Part shown: in pieces, positions 1-9,580 of the stretch
How positions within the stretch are numbered: position 1 is the first letter of the stretch
How the letters are laid out: every line of letters begins with the position of its first letter
Source: CAVTWY01 sp963738615
GTDB lineage: Bacteria > Pseudomonadota > Gammaproteobacteria > Burkholderiales > Burkholderiaceae_C
DNA length: 64,000 nt
Direction of reading: 5' to 3'
Assembly (NCBI GenBank): GCA_963738615.1
Contig: CAVTXI010000012.1
Coordinates: forward strand, 186,001-250,000
Made by a program: the position numbers and the translations under genes
The notes under the pieces: model-generated
Databases searched by the model: none
Told to the model about the DNA's origin: nothing
The model's input: the letters and a program-made list of their open reading frames with translations, nothing else

Positions 1-129
1 TTCGGCCGCGGCCGCCAACGATGCCGGGGAAATTCGGTTGATCACGGCCTGAGTTCGCGACTATCATTGCAAACGTTCTCAGCCAACCCCCTAGCTTCTG
101 GGGATTGCGTCCGCCAAGGTCACCCGCGT

Positions 130-864
130 ATGCACCAGACCCTCTTCTTCCCGGATGTCGACTTCTTCCAGGCGTCATCGTTGCGTGCCCTAGCCCGGCA
201 GCGCCTGCGCCAGCTTCCGCTGGTGGCCCGCGCGTCGTTGGGCGATGTTGATGCCGCCATCGCCCTACACACCGGCTTTTGGCCCTTCGTGCGCGAGTTC
301 GAACACGTGATCGACCAGCAGCGGCTACCACGGGCGCCGTTGGCAGCTCGCTTCCCTGCCCTCTCGCCGCGCGCGCTGCGAGCAGCCATCGCGGGCATCG
401 CGGCATCGGTCGGCGAGATGAAGGCCGACGAAGGCTCGCATGCGTTGCATTGGCGCAAGGATGCGCTGGCGCTGGGGGTCGGGCTCGGCGATCAAGAAGC
501 CTCGCCAGCCATCGCCGAGTTGTTGACCCGGGCGCAAACGAAGGATCTTCCTGAGTTTTTTGCGGTGCTCGCGGGTACCGAAATCGTGGCCGAAGAACTT
601 TCTGCGTTTCTGGTCGAATCGCCCGCATTCACACAGCTCTTTGCAAGGAAGCGCTGGGTCTGGGGCGAAATCCATCTCGCGCCGCACGAAGGCCCGTCAC
701 ACCTCGATATCGACCTGGATCTTGCGCGCGCCTACAGCCCCAGTTGCCAAGAGGCGCACCTGCGCGTTACCGCCGAGGTTCGGCGGACGATCGCCCTGTT
801 CGAGCAAGCGGTTGTGGAAATCCAGGCCGAGTGGCAGCAGGACAGCGCTGAACTAGCGGCGTAA
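130..864 (+). CDS. Hypothetical protein, possible heme-oxygenase-like metal-binding fold
   Basis: A 244-residue soluble protein I cannot name. The ATG at 130 is preferred over an upstream in-frame TTG at 67 because an AAGGT ribosome-binding sequence lies about 9 nt before it. The sequence looks mostly helical and carries spaced acidic and histidine residues: E96 with E101-x2-H104-x2-H107, E151/E155/E156, and H182-x3-H186-x4-H191. This E..H / E / H..H spacing recalls heme-oxygenase-like diiron proteins (TenA, CADD, UndA class), but the match is by eye only and no family motif is certain. No signal peptide or membrane segment is seen. It stands alone, with no operon partner, so context gives no clue to its job. 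Confidence 0.6.
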   Translation: MHQTLFFPDVDFFQASSLRALARQRLRQLPLVARASLGDVDAAIALHTGFWPFVREFEHVIDQQRLPRAPLAARFPALSPRALRAAIAGIAASVGEMKADEGSHALHWRKDALALGVGLGDQEASPAIAELLTRAQTKDLPEFFAVLAGTEIVAEELSAFLVESPAFTQLFARKRWVWGEIHLAPHEGPSHLDIDLDLARAYSPSCQEAHLRVTAEVRRTIALFEQAVVEIQAEWQQDSAELAA

Positions 865-926
865 CCAGTCGACTTAGAAGGGGGCGAACAGCGGCCAAAT
901 TGCCGTCCTATCGCCCCCGACTCAGT

Positions 927-1124
927 TCAGGCGCAGTTAGGCTTGCAGACCATCTCGTGACGCCCCAGGACCTTCATGGTCCGCAGGTCTTCGACTCGAC
1001 GGTGCTTGCCGCACTTGAAACAAGACCGCGAGTTGCCTGTCGTTGCGAATGGGGTCCCCGCCGGCTTCGAGCGATAGCGAAGACCATTCGGGTCGACCAC
1101 CGTGGTAGTAGCTTTTGAAGACAT
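927..1124 (-). CDS. Small zinc-ribbon-like protein
   Basis: A 65-residue protein with four cysteines in a CxxC (C35, C38) and Cx3C (C60, C64) arrangement, suited to bind one zinc ion. The N-terminal half (DPNGLRYRSKPAGTPFATTG) is polar. The whole resembles a short conserved hypothetical protein common in Burkholderiales; that resemblance is from memory. It is translated against the direction of the preceding gene and is not clearly linked to the aldolase downstream of it. Function unknown; nucleic-acid binding is only a guess from the cysteine pattern. Confidence 0.55.
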   Translation of the reverse strand: MSSKATTTVVDPNGLRYRSKPAGTPFATTGNSRSCFKCGKHRRVEDLRTMKVLGRHEMVCKPNCA

Positions 1125-1259
1125 GCTGCTATTTTCGCATGGATACCGAACCCGGGGCGCGACCGGTTCCGATCGATCGCCCTAACCAAAGGGTAACGCA
1201 CACACGCACGAGGAACGCACCTTCGCCTGAAGGCGCTGGGCCGTCGCGTGTGTATGCAC

Positions 1260-2021
1260 TCAGCCCTTGCGCATCTGGGAGAGGATCTCCTGCGAACCCG
1301 CCGCGAGGATGCGCGTGTCGGCACTGAGCGTCACGAAGCGAAAGCCCTTGGAAATTCGTGCGCTGGCGACATCGGTTCGTCCGTTGTGGATCCCGGCAAT
1401 GACGCCGTGGTGCCGGGCGCGCTCGAGCACATGATCGATCGCCTGTGCTGCCTTTGGATCGACATCGTCGAACACTGGGCGGCAGCCGAGCGACAGTGAC
1501 AGGTCCGACGGGCCGATGTAGATCGCGTCGAGTCCTTCGACGGTCAGGATCGCATCGAGGTTGTCGAGCGCCTGCGCGGTCTCGATCATCGCGAACCTGA
1601 CGATCGTGTTGTTCGCGTGCAGGGGGTAGTCGGCGCCGGCGTACATCAGCGCGCGAAGCGGCCCGAAGCTGCGTACACCGCGCGGCGCGTAGCTGGAATA
1701 TGCGACGAAACGCTGCGCCTCCTCGCGTGAATTGATCATCGGGCAGATCACGCCATAGGCGCCCGCGTCCAGGCTCTTCATGATGATGCCGGGCTCGAGC
1801 CAAGGCACACGCACGACGGGCACGGTTGGCGTGGTCGAGATCGCCTGCAGCATCGTCACCATCGCCTGGTAATCAACCAAGCCGTGCTGCATGTCGATGG
1901 TCAGGCTGTCCCAGCCTTGTTGCGCCATCACCTCGGCGGATACGCCGCTTGGTACGGCAAGCCAGCCGTTGACGACGGCCTTGTCGTCCTTCCAGAAGGT
2001 TCTCAGTCGGTTCTCTCTCAT
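1260..2021 (-). CDS. HpcH/HpaI family aldolase (class II 2-keto-acid aldolase)
   Basis: A 253-residue TIM-barrel aldolase of the HpcH/HpaI family, which uses a divalent metal to cleave 2-keto-3-deoxy acids to pyruvate and an aldehyde. Family signatures visible: SLTIDMQHGLVDY, VRVPWLEPG, GAYGVICPMIN, the metal-binding MIET segment and the DAIYIGPSDLSLSLG loop. The start at 2021 is chosen over a longer reading to 2156 because family similarity begins here and a GGAG lies just upstream. It is downstream of the GntR gene, with its own copy of the 13-bp operator at 2057-2069 in the 70-bp gap. Context with uronate dehydrogenase suggests a sugar-acid keto intermediate as substrate; the exact substrate cannot be read from sequence. 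Confidence 0.85.
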   Translation of the reverse strand: MRENRLRTFWKDDKAVVNGWLAVPSGVSAEVMAQQGWDSLTIDMQHGLVDYQAMVTMLQAISTTPTVPVVRVPWLEPGIIMKSLDAGAYGVICPMINSREEAQRFVAYSSYAPRGVRSFGPLRALMYAGADYPLHANNTIVRFAMIETAQALDNLDAILTVEGLDAIYIGPSDLSLSLGCRPVFDDVDPKAAQAIDHVLERARHHGVIAGIHNGRTDVASARISKGFRFVTLSADTRILAAGSQEILSQMRKG

Positions 2022-2056
2022 GGCCTTGCTCCGTGGGTGAAGAATCGGTGTTGGCT

Positions 2057-2069
2057 GTTGTCGTACAAC
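2057..2069. promoter_or_regulatory. Candidate GntR operator upstream of the aldolase gene
   Basis: The sequence GTTGTCGTACAAC has perfect 5-bp inverted arms (GTTGT/ACAAC) around a 3-bp centre and is the exact reverse complement of the site at 2934-2946. It lies 36 bp upstream of the aldolase start and downstream of the gntR stop. A TTGACG hexamer on the minus strand (2090-2095) could be a -35 box. The dimension fits operators of FadR-subfamily GntR regulators. Confidence 0.6.
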
Positions 2070-2091
2070 TGTGGGACAGACGCGAAACCCG

Positions 2092-2865
2092 TCAAACGTG
2101 CTGGCGACGACCCGCAGCGATCTCGGCGCGTCGGCGGCGCTCTCGGCCCCTGGCAAGGTGTGTGCGCATCGCTGCGCGCGCGGTTTCGGCGTCGCGCGCG
2201 ACGATCGCGTCGTAGATCCACTCGTGCTCGGCGTTCACGCGTCGAAGGTAGTCGCGTTGCAGCCCAGCTGCGCCCGGCGCGACCGCGGTCTGTGCGCCCA
2301 GCCGCACACGAGGAATCATCGTCACACCCAACGTCGTCATCAGTTCGGCAAAGCGGTCGTTGCCCGTGGCGCGCGCGATCTCGAGGTGAAAGCGGTAGTC
2401 CGCGCCGGCCGCGTCCTGCCCCGCTGTCACGGCGGCTTCGAACGCGTCCAGCGAGTCACGCATCACGCGCAGGTTCGCGTCACTGCGTCTCATGGCGGCC
2501 AACGCCACCGCTTCGGTTTCGACGCCCACCCGCAACTCGAGCATGGCCACCACGTCTTGCAGCGTCGCCATCATTTCGCTCGAGACGCGAAACGGCGCGG
2601 TGTCGCCCGAACCGACGACGAACGTGCCGATGCCGTGCCTCGTACGCACCTGGCCCGACGCCTGCAGACGCGACAGCGCCTCGCGGACCACGGTGCGACT
2701 GACGCGGTGCTCGACCATGATCTGCGCCTCGGTCGGCAGTTTCGTACCGGGCTCGGCGCGGCCGTCGCGAATGCGGTCGGCGATGGCGTCGACCAACGTC
2801 TGCGCGAGCCCGCGCGTCGGCCGTCGCGGGGCGATCGTGGTGGTGATTGACGGTTGACGGCTCAT
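2092..2865 (-). CDS. GntR family (FadR/FCD) transcriptional regulator
   Basis: A 257-residue regulator with an N-terminal winged helix-turn-helix (about residues 18-85; key stretch LPTEAQIMVEHRVSRTVVRE, then TRHGIGTFV) and a C-terminal helical FCD ligand-binding domain holding the family's metal-site residues (DYRFHLEIARATGN and a later AEHEWIYDAI). The start at 2865 is chosen because similarity begins there; the frame is open for 88 more codons upstream but without family sequence. It is divergent from udh and upstream of the aldolase. FCD-type GntR proteins usually repress uptake and catabolic genes and are released by a pathway acid, so a hexuronate or aldarate effector is likely here. Confidence 0.88.
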   Translation of the reverse strand: MSRQPSITTTIAPRRPTRGLAQTLVDAIADRIRDGRAEPGTKLPTEAQIMVEHRVSRTVVREALSRLQASGQVRTRHGIGTFVVGSGDTAPFRVSSEMMATLQDVVAMLELRVGVETEAVALAAMRRSDANLRVMRDSLDAFEAAVTAGQDAAGADYRFHLEIARATGNDRFAELMTTLGVTMIPRVRLGAQTAVAPGAAGLQRDYLRRVNAEHEWIYDAIVARDAETARAAMRTHLARGRERRRRAEIAAGRRQHV

Positions 2866-2900
2866 CTTCGAGGCCTGGGGATTTCCTTGTGGACTTGGCC

Positions 2901-2929
2901 TTGACGTTGCTGCTGCACGGACGAAGAAT
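2901..2929 (+). promoter_or_regulatory. Candidate sigma-70 promoter for the udh operon
   Basis: TTGACG (2901-2906, 5 of 6 match to the -35 consensus), a 17-bp spacer, and AAGAAT (2924-2929, 4 of 6 match to -10). Transcription would start near 2936, inside the 13-bp operator, which fits repression by the divergent GntR protein. Confidence 0.45.
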
Positions 2930-2933
2930 ACAT

Positions 2934-2946
2934 GTTGTACGACAAC
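2934..2946. promoter_or_regulatory. Candidate GntR operator upstream of udh
   Basis: GTTGTACGACAAC, 5-bp inverted arms around ACG, is an exact reverse complement of the site at 2057-2069. It sits between gntR and udh, just 3' of the candidate -10 box and 9 bp before the udh start codon, a position expected for a repressor site. Confidence 0.65.
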
Positions 2947-2954
2947 CAAAGACC

Positions 2955-3782
2955 ATGCTTCCATCGCCCGCCTCTCCGATCCGCTTTCGCCGCCTCTTGC
3001 TGACCGGCGCGGCCGGCAACCTGGGGCGTGAGCTGCGCCCTCGTCTGGCGACCTACTGCGACACACTTCGAATTTCGCATCGCAGGCCCATCGACAACGT
3101 CCGCGCCGGCGAGGAACTGTTCGTGGCATCCCTCGAGAACAAGGCGCAGATGCATGCGTTGCTCGAGGGTGTCGACGCGGTGGTGCACATGGGCGGCGTG
3201 TCGACCGAGCAGTCGTGGGAAGCGATCCTGGGCGGCAACATCGTTGGCATGGTCAACCTGTACGAAGCCGCGCGGGCGCACAACGTCAAGCGCATCGTCT
3301 TTGCCAGTTCCAACCACGCCACGGGCTTCTACCGGCAGGATCAGGTCGTCAGCCCGCTCGACCCAGCCCGGCCCGACGGCTTCTACGGCCTGTCGAAGGT
3401 CTTCGGCGAGAACCTCGCGCAGTTGTACTGGGACCGCCACGGCATCGAAACCGTCAGCTTGCGCATCGGTTCGTCCTTCGCCGAGCCGAAAGACCGCCGC
3501 ATGCTCGCCTCGTGGATGAGCTTCGACGACACCGAGCGCTTGATCGTGGCCGCGCTTACCGCGCCGGTGGTTGGTCACACCATCATCTACGGCATGTCAG
3601 ACAACAACACCACATGGTGGGACAACACGTCGGCTCGCCATATCGGCTACCGGCCACGAGACACGTCGGAGGTCTTCCGCGCGCAGGTCGAAGCGCGCCA
3701 GCCGACGCTCGACGCGAAAGATCCGGCTGTCGTCTACCAGGGGGGCGCCTTCGTGCGAACGGGCCCCTTCTTCGAGAGCTGA
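2955..3782 (+). CDS. udh: Uronate dehydrogenase (cluster 1)
   Basis: A 275-residue extended short-chain dehydrogenase. It oxidises hexuronates (galacturonate, glucuronate) with NAD to the aldaro-lactone. Visible: the Rossmann motif TGAAGNLG at residues 17-24, the VVHMGG strand, FASSNH around S118/S119, and the catalytic Y144-x3-K148 in FYGLSK. The length, the ARPDGFYGLSK block, the later WWDN and the FQGG-like C-terminus match bacterial uronate dehydrogenases closely. ATG 2955 is used because the longer frame to 2847 crosses the promoter. First gene of an operon with the SMP-30 lactonase and dctP. A second, clearly diverged Udh is encoded at 47005. Confidence 0.88.
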   Translation: MLPSPASPIRFRRLLLTGAAGNLGRELRPRLATYCDTLRISHRRPIDNVRAGEELFVASLENKAQMHALLEGVDAVVHMGGVSTEQSWEAILGGNIVGMVNLYEAARAHNVKRIVFASSNHATGFYRQDQVVSPLDPARPDGFYGLSKVFGENLAQLYWDRHGIETVSLRIGSSFAEPKDRRMLASWMSFDDTERLIVAALTAPVVGHTIIYGMSDNNTTWWDNTSARHIGYRPRDTSEVFRAQVEARQPTLDAKDPAVVYQGGAFVRTGPFFES

Positions 3783-3794
3783 GCGCGCACCACA

Positions 3795-4678
3795 ATGGAC
3801 GTTCTGTGCAGCGTGCGTAACCAGGTCGGCGAAAGCCCTGTCTGGTCGGTGCGCGACCAGGCGCTGTGGTGGGTCGACATCGAAGGCCGACGCATTCATC
3901 GCTTCGATTGGGCCACGCGGCGCGAGCGCTCGTGGCCCGTCACCGAGCGCGTCGGCTGCATCGCGCTTCACGCGCGCGGCGGCCTTCTTGCGGCGATGGA
4001 GACGGGCATCTTTCACCTGCGCCTTCCGGGGACACGCATGTGGCGGCCACGCTCGTCGCGCCTGCGAGCTTCCCTGGCCCCGGCATGCGCTTCAACGATG
4101 GCCGCACCGATCGACAAGGCCGCTTCTGGGTCTCGAGCATGGTCCGCGACATGGGCAAGGCTTCCAGCGCAGGAGCGCTGTACTGCTTCGACGCGCGTGG
4201 CCTTTCGGCGCCAATCATCAGCGGCCTTGTCACCGGCAACGGCCTGGGCTTCACAAGCGACGGCCAGCGCATGTACCTGTCCGACTCACACCCCAGCGTG
4301 CGCAAGATCTGGGCCTTCGATCTCGACGCCAGCGGCGCCCCTCGCGGCCGGCGCCTGTTCGTCGACATGAACGATCACCCCGGCCGACCCGACGGCGCCG
4401 CAGTCGACGCCGACGGCTGCTACTGGACGTGCGGCAACGACGCCGGCAAGGTGCACCGCTTCTCACCCGAGGGCCGGCTGCTCGTGTCGCTCGACGTGCC
4501 CGCCGCCAAGCCTTCGATGTGCGCTTTCGGCGGCCCCGCGCTCGACCAGTTGTTCATCACCAGCATCAAGCCTTCGCCCCCTGCACCGGGCTTCGATGGG
4601 GCCCTGGCTGGCGCCGTCTTCGTCGCAAGCCCCGGCGTGCGCGGCCTGCCCGAGGTGCCCTTCGACCCCGCAGCGTGA
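3795..4678 (+). pseudogene. SMP-30/gluconolactonase family lactonase, frameshifted
   Basis: A beta-propeller lactonase of the SMP-30/regucalcin family, expected to hydrolyse the aldaro-lactone made by the upstream uronate dehydrogenase (the role given to UxuL-type lactonases). The first part (GESPVWSVRDQALWWVDIEG through METGIFHL) is in one frame and the rest (PGMRFNDGRTDRQGRFW, PDGAAVDADGCYW) in another; the switch lies at the GGGG run at 4028-4031 and is cured by adding one base. The metal-site residues expected near the E of GESP, the N of RFNDG and the D of PDG are all present across both parts. A sequencing error is more likely than real decay, because both halves are well conserved. Confidence 0.78.
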
Positions 4679-4740
4679 TGCGCGCCGCTGGCACGCTTTC
4701 GTTTCTCGATCACCAACCCTCGCCCACCAAGGAGATCTCC

Positions 4741-5715
4741 ATGCGCTTTCGCGCCCTGCCCTTCGTTGTTGCCTTCACCGCGGCCTTTGCCGTCACCACG
4801 CCTTCACGCGCCACCGAATTCCGCTCGGCCGACACCCACAACGCCGACGACTACCCGACGGTGGTGGCGGTGAAGAAGATGAGCGAGTTGCTCGAAGCCA
4901 AGAGCGGCGGCAAGCACAAGATCAAGGTCTTCAACAAGCAGGCGCTGGGTTCCGAGAAGGAAACCGTCGATCAGGTGAAGATCGGCGCGCTGGACCTCAC
5001 GCGCGTCAACGTCGGCCCGATGAACGCCATCTGCCCCTTGACGCAAGTGCCCACGATGCCGTTCCTGTTCGACAGCATCGCGCACATGCGCAAGGTGCTC
5101 GACGGCCCGGTCGGTGAAGAAATCCTGAAGAGCTGCGAGTCCGCCGGCTTCGTGGGCCTGGCCTTCTACGACAGCGGCGCACGCAGCATCTACGCCAAGA
5201 AGCCCATCAAAACCATCGCCGACGCCAAGGGCCTGAAGATCCGCGTGCAGCAGTCGGACCTGTGGGTCGCGCTGGTCAGCGCGATGGGTGCGAACGCCAC
5301 GCCGATGCCCTACGGCGAGGTCTACACGGGCCTGAAGACCGGCCTGATCGACGCGGCCGAGAACAACATCCCCTCGTTCGACACCGCCAAGCACGTCGAG
5401 GCGGTGAAGATCTACTCGAAGACCGAGCACTCGATGGCCCCCGAGATCCTGGTCATGAGCAAGATCATCTTCGACAAGCTGCCTGCTGCCGAGCAGGCGT
5501 GGGTGCGCGCTGCGGCCAAAGAGTCGGTCACGTTCCAGCGCCAGAAATGGGACGAGCAGGAAGCCAAGTCGCTGGCCAACGTCAAGGCACAAGGCGCCGA
5601 GATCGTCGACGTGGACAAGAAGTCGTTCCAGGCCGCCATGGGCCCGGTGTACGAGAAGTTCATGACCAGCGCGGACATGAAGCGGCTGGTGAAGGCGGCG
5701 CAGGACACGAAGTAA
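4741..5715 (+). CDS. dctP: TRAP transporter solute-binding protein DctP (copy 1)
   Basis: A 324-residue periplasmic binding protein of the DctP family. It has a cleavable signal peptide (about residues 1-23) followed by the mature sequence starting near ATEFRSADTH. DctP features include LGSEKETVDQVKIGALDL, the carboxylate-binding Arg region KGLKIRVQQSDL, and GEVYTGLKTGLIDAAENN. From residue 24 on the protein is identical to copy 2 at 47856, while the signal peptide is unrelated. Ligand is presumably a hexuronate or aldarate, from its position after udh and the lactonase. No intact dctQ or dctM follows it, so it must use the membrane subunits of cluster 2 or be an orphan. Confidence 0.9.
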   Translation: MRFRALPFVVAFTAAFAVTTPSRATEFRSADTHNADDYPTVVAVKKMSELLEAKSGGKHKIKVFNKQALGSEKETVDQVKIGALDLTRVNVGPMNAICPLTQVPTMPFLFDSIAHMRKVLDGPVGEEILKSCESAGFVGLAFYDSGARSIYAKKPIKTIADAKGLKIRVQQSDLWVALVSAMGANATPMPYGEVYTGLKTGLIDAAENNIPSFDTAKHVEAVKIYSKTEHSMAPEILVMSKIIFDKLPAAEQAWVRAAAKESVTFQRQKWDEQEAKSLANVKAQGAEIVDVDKKSFQAAMGPVYEKFMTSADMKRLVKAAQDTK

Positions 5716-5773
5716 GACCCTCACCCTGCCCTCTCCCGCAAGCGGGCGAGGGTGAATTCACTCGATCATGTAC
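4810..5773 (+). repeat. 964-bp direct repeat, copy 1 (dctP mature region)
   Basis: Nearly identical to 47937-48900. It runs from the signal-peptide cleavage region of dctP, through the stop codon and the intergenic hairpin, to the second codon (ATG TAC) of the following dctQ. I count four differences, all synonymous third-position changes in dctP. Outside these limits the flanks are unrelated. Confidence 0.93.
5729..5752. other. Intergenic hairpin after dctP (copy 1)
   Basis: CCCTC-t-CCCGC, loop AA, GCGGG-c-GAGGG: an 11-bp stem with one mismatch, 13 bp after the dctP stop. No T-run follows, so it is more like a REP-type or mRNA-stabilising hairpin than a terminator. An identical copy sits between dctP and dctQ at 48856-48879. 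Confidence 0.7.
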
Positions 5774-5817
5774 GCCAAGCTCCGCGTCGGCGTTTTCGAC
5801 TTGCTTGTCTGGGTTGT
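5768..5817 (+). pseudogene. Possible dctQ remnant
   Basis: After the repeat, ATG TAC continues into codons for MYAKLRVGVFDLLVWVV, which keeps the M-Y start and hydrophobic character of DctQ at 48895 (MYTKICATLSKLCLMLAVV) but then runs into the 3' end of benE on the other strand. Read as the truncated start of a lost dctQ; the similarity beyond the first four residues is weak. Confidence 0.3.
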
Positions 5818-7061
5818 TCAACTAGCGCGAAAGTCGCCGCGCTCGAGCAACCACGACACCAACACGCCGGCCACGAGCCCCCAGAAAGCCGCGCCGATGT
5901 TCAGCAACGCGAGGTCGGCCACCGTGACCAGCAGCGTCACCAGCGCACCCAGCGTGAAGCGCCCGCTAAAGGCCGCAACGAACGCAGCGCGCAGAACGTG
6001 CAGCATCGCCAGACCGGCGAGCGTCATCACGAAGGCCTTGGGCGCGACCAGCATCAACCGCGTGAATACCGGCGCCATCAGGCCGAAGACGATCGCCAAG
6101 ACACCCGTGGCGATGCCGGCTGTGTATTGGCGCTCGCGTTGCCCCGATGACGTGAGGATCGCGTTGGTCGGCCCGGTTAAGCACGTGCTGACACTGCCCA
6201 CCGCCGCGCTCGCCAGAGCGCCCACACCGCACGCCAGCGTGATCGCGTTGACCGGCGGTTGATGGCCGGCCGCTCGCAGCACGGCGACGCCTTGGCCGTT
6301 CTGAATCACGATCACCGTGATCGCCAGCGGCACCACCAGCTCGACCATCGCCGCCAGCGACCACGCCGGCGTCTGGATCAACGGGCGCGCAAGCTGGAAC
6401 GTGCCCAGCGCCGCGGGGTCGATGCGCCCGAGCAGCATCGCCGCGATGGCGCCGGCCAGCAACGCGCCGATCAGCGGCGGCACGCGCCTGCCCAGCGCAG
6501 ACCATACGCCTGCGGCCAACCACACCAGCGCCATCGGCCCTGCGATCGCGAAGTCGGCGTGCAGCGAGCGCACCAAGTCCAGACCGAAGCGCAAAAACAC
6601 GCCGGCCACCATCGCCATCACGATCGGCATCGGCAGGGCCTGCATCACGCGTCGCACCCAGCCGGTGGCGCCCAGCAGCAGCACGAGCGCACCCGTCGCG
6701 TAGAACGCGCCCACCACTTCGGCGAAGCTCAGGTGCGCGAGCGCCGGGCCGACGAGCACCGTGCCGGGAATCGTCCAGAAGAACGCGAGCGGCTGCCGGT
6801 ACCGCCACGAGAACACGATCGTGATGAGGCCGTTGACGAAGAACACGCCGAACAGCCATGAGGCGAGCTGCGCTTCCAACAGGCCGCCGTTCGTGCCCAC
6901 CGACAGGATGATCGCGACCGGCGCCGTGGCCGCGAACATCCAGCCGACGAAGCCGTTGGCGAGATAGCCGACACCAACGTCGTCACGCACCGCGCGCCAC
7001 GACGGCGCGTCTTGCGCGGGGCGTTCGATGTGGGATAGCAAACGCGGCTCGCCTGGGGTCA

Positions 7062-7062
<1 letters not shown>
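5818..7062 (-). CDS. benE: Benzoate/H+ symporter BenE
   Basis: A 414-residue, highly hydrophobic inner-membrane transporter of the BenE family (about a dozen membrane segments), moving benzoate into the cell with protons. Typical stretches: GYLANGFVGWMFAATAPVAIIL near the N-terminus, FFWTIPGTVLVGPAL, and the family loop SVSTCLTGPTNAI with NGQG before it. The ATG at 7062 shares its A with the TGA of the regulator gene upstream (TGATG), so the two are translationally coupled. It is on the strand opposite the ben operon that it would supply, next to its likely activator. Confidence 0.92.
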
Positions 7063-8934
<1,872 letters not shown>

Positions 8935-9090
8935 GCTTCACGGTTGTCTCCAGTCGTTCGAATCGATCGAATCATTACGAACACGCGAGCACGACCCATG
9001 CCATCGGTGCCGTGTTCGACCCAACCAAGCGCGCCGCCTATGAGCCACCGCGGATCGGTCTGCCTCGAGTCGGCGCTCGACCTTGTCAGG

Positions 9091-9107
9091 TGGATGAATT
9101 CATTCAG
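9091..9107. promoter_or_regulatory. Candidate upstream activator site 1
   Basis: GGATGAATTCATTCA contains the palindrome TGAATTCA (centre 9098), resembling the core of XylR/DmpR sites. It lies about 180 bp upstream of the predicted transcription start and 43 bp (four helical turns) from candidate site 2. Confidence 0.35.
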
Positions 9108-9131
9108 CGCGTCACGCGGCCGTCGAGCGAC

Positions 9132-9150
9132 TTTGCATCAATTGCTTCAT
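9132..9150. promoter_or_regulatory. Candidate upstream activator site 2
   Basis: TTGCATCAATTGCTTCA resembles the XylR/DmpR consensus (TTGATCAATTGATCAA), sharing the TCAATTG core and outer TTG/TCA ends. Centre 9141, about 137 bp upstream of the predicted start, a distance typical of these activators. Confidence 0.45.
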
Positions 9151-9173
9151 TCACCCACGTCGAGGTGAACAAA

Positions 9174-9189
9174 AAACCCTTCGGGGTTT
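9174..9189. terminator. Small TTCG-loop hairpin with T-run on the minus strand
   Basis: AAACCC, loop TTCG, GGGTTT: a 6-bp stem with a stable tetraloop. Read on the minus strand it is followed by three more T residues, so it could end leftward transcription; on the plus strand it has no T-run. No minus-strand gene upstream of it is apparent. Confidence 0.35.
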
Positions 9190-9251
9190 CCACCAAAGCA
9201 TGCACGTGCCTCGAATGAAGTCGATCAGCGCACGCTTCGAGCGTGATGAAG

Positions 9252-9270
9252 TTGGCACGCGACGTGCAAT
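9252..9270 (+). promoter_or_regulatory. Sigma-54 (-24/-12) promoter of the ben operon
   Basis: TTGGCACGCGACGTGCAAT has the invariant GG (9254-9255) and GC (9266-9267) separated by exactly 10 bp, within a very good match to TGGCACG-N4-TTGCW. Transcription would start near 9279, leaving a leader of about 300 nt before benA. The divergent XylR/DmpR-type activator is the obvious partner. Confidence 0.8.
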
Positions 9271-9580
9271 AGGAGACCTGTCGCAGTGGACTCAACCATC
9301 TGCGATCACGGCGGCGCAAGCGGATGCGACGCGCCGTGTCTCAACAGACAGCCGCAGGAGACATCCAATGCACCCATCGCCTCAGCCGCTCGAGCCGCCT
9401 CGTCGCGCCAAGCGGTAAACGGTAAACGCGTGCGCGAGCACCGCGCACGCCCCACGAACTCATCGAACGAAGCGGCGCAGCACACGCGCTGAGCTGCTGC
9501 ATTGACCGACGCCCGACCCGCGCCTGCACCCGCTGGCGGGCCAGATCCTTTCGTTGTGAATTCACTAGCAGGAGACCCGC

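Larger units (their letters stand above)
8935..9580. promoter_or_regulatory. Regulatory gap between activator and ben operon
   Basis: About 650 bp without a convincing gene between the divergent sigma-54 activator and benA. It holds a -24/-12 promoter, two candidate activator sites and a hairpin (listed separately). Near 8956-8982 there is an inverted GTTCG...CGAAC with an internal TCGATCGA palindrome that may be part of the activator gene's own promoter. The last 300 bp before benA form a long leader in which I see nothing recognisable. Confidence 0.6.

Noticed and set aside
3571..5715. A 714-codon frame containing DctP with a long N-terminal extension
   Set aside because: The first 390 codons are a shadow of the udh 3' end and the lactonase; DctP begins with its signal peptide at 4741.
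9104..9319. A 71-codon minus-strand frame in the ben regulatory gap
   Set aside because: It covers the sigma-54 promoter and the hairpin, has no ribosome site and no recognisable family; more likely non-coding.
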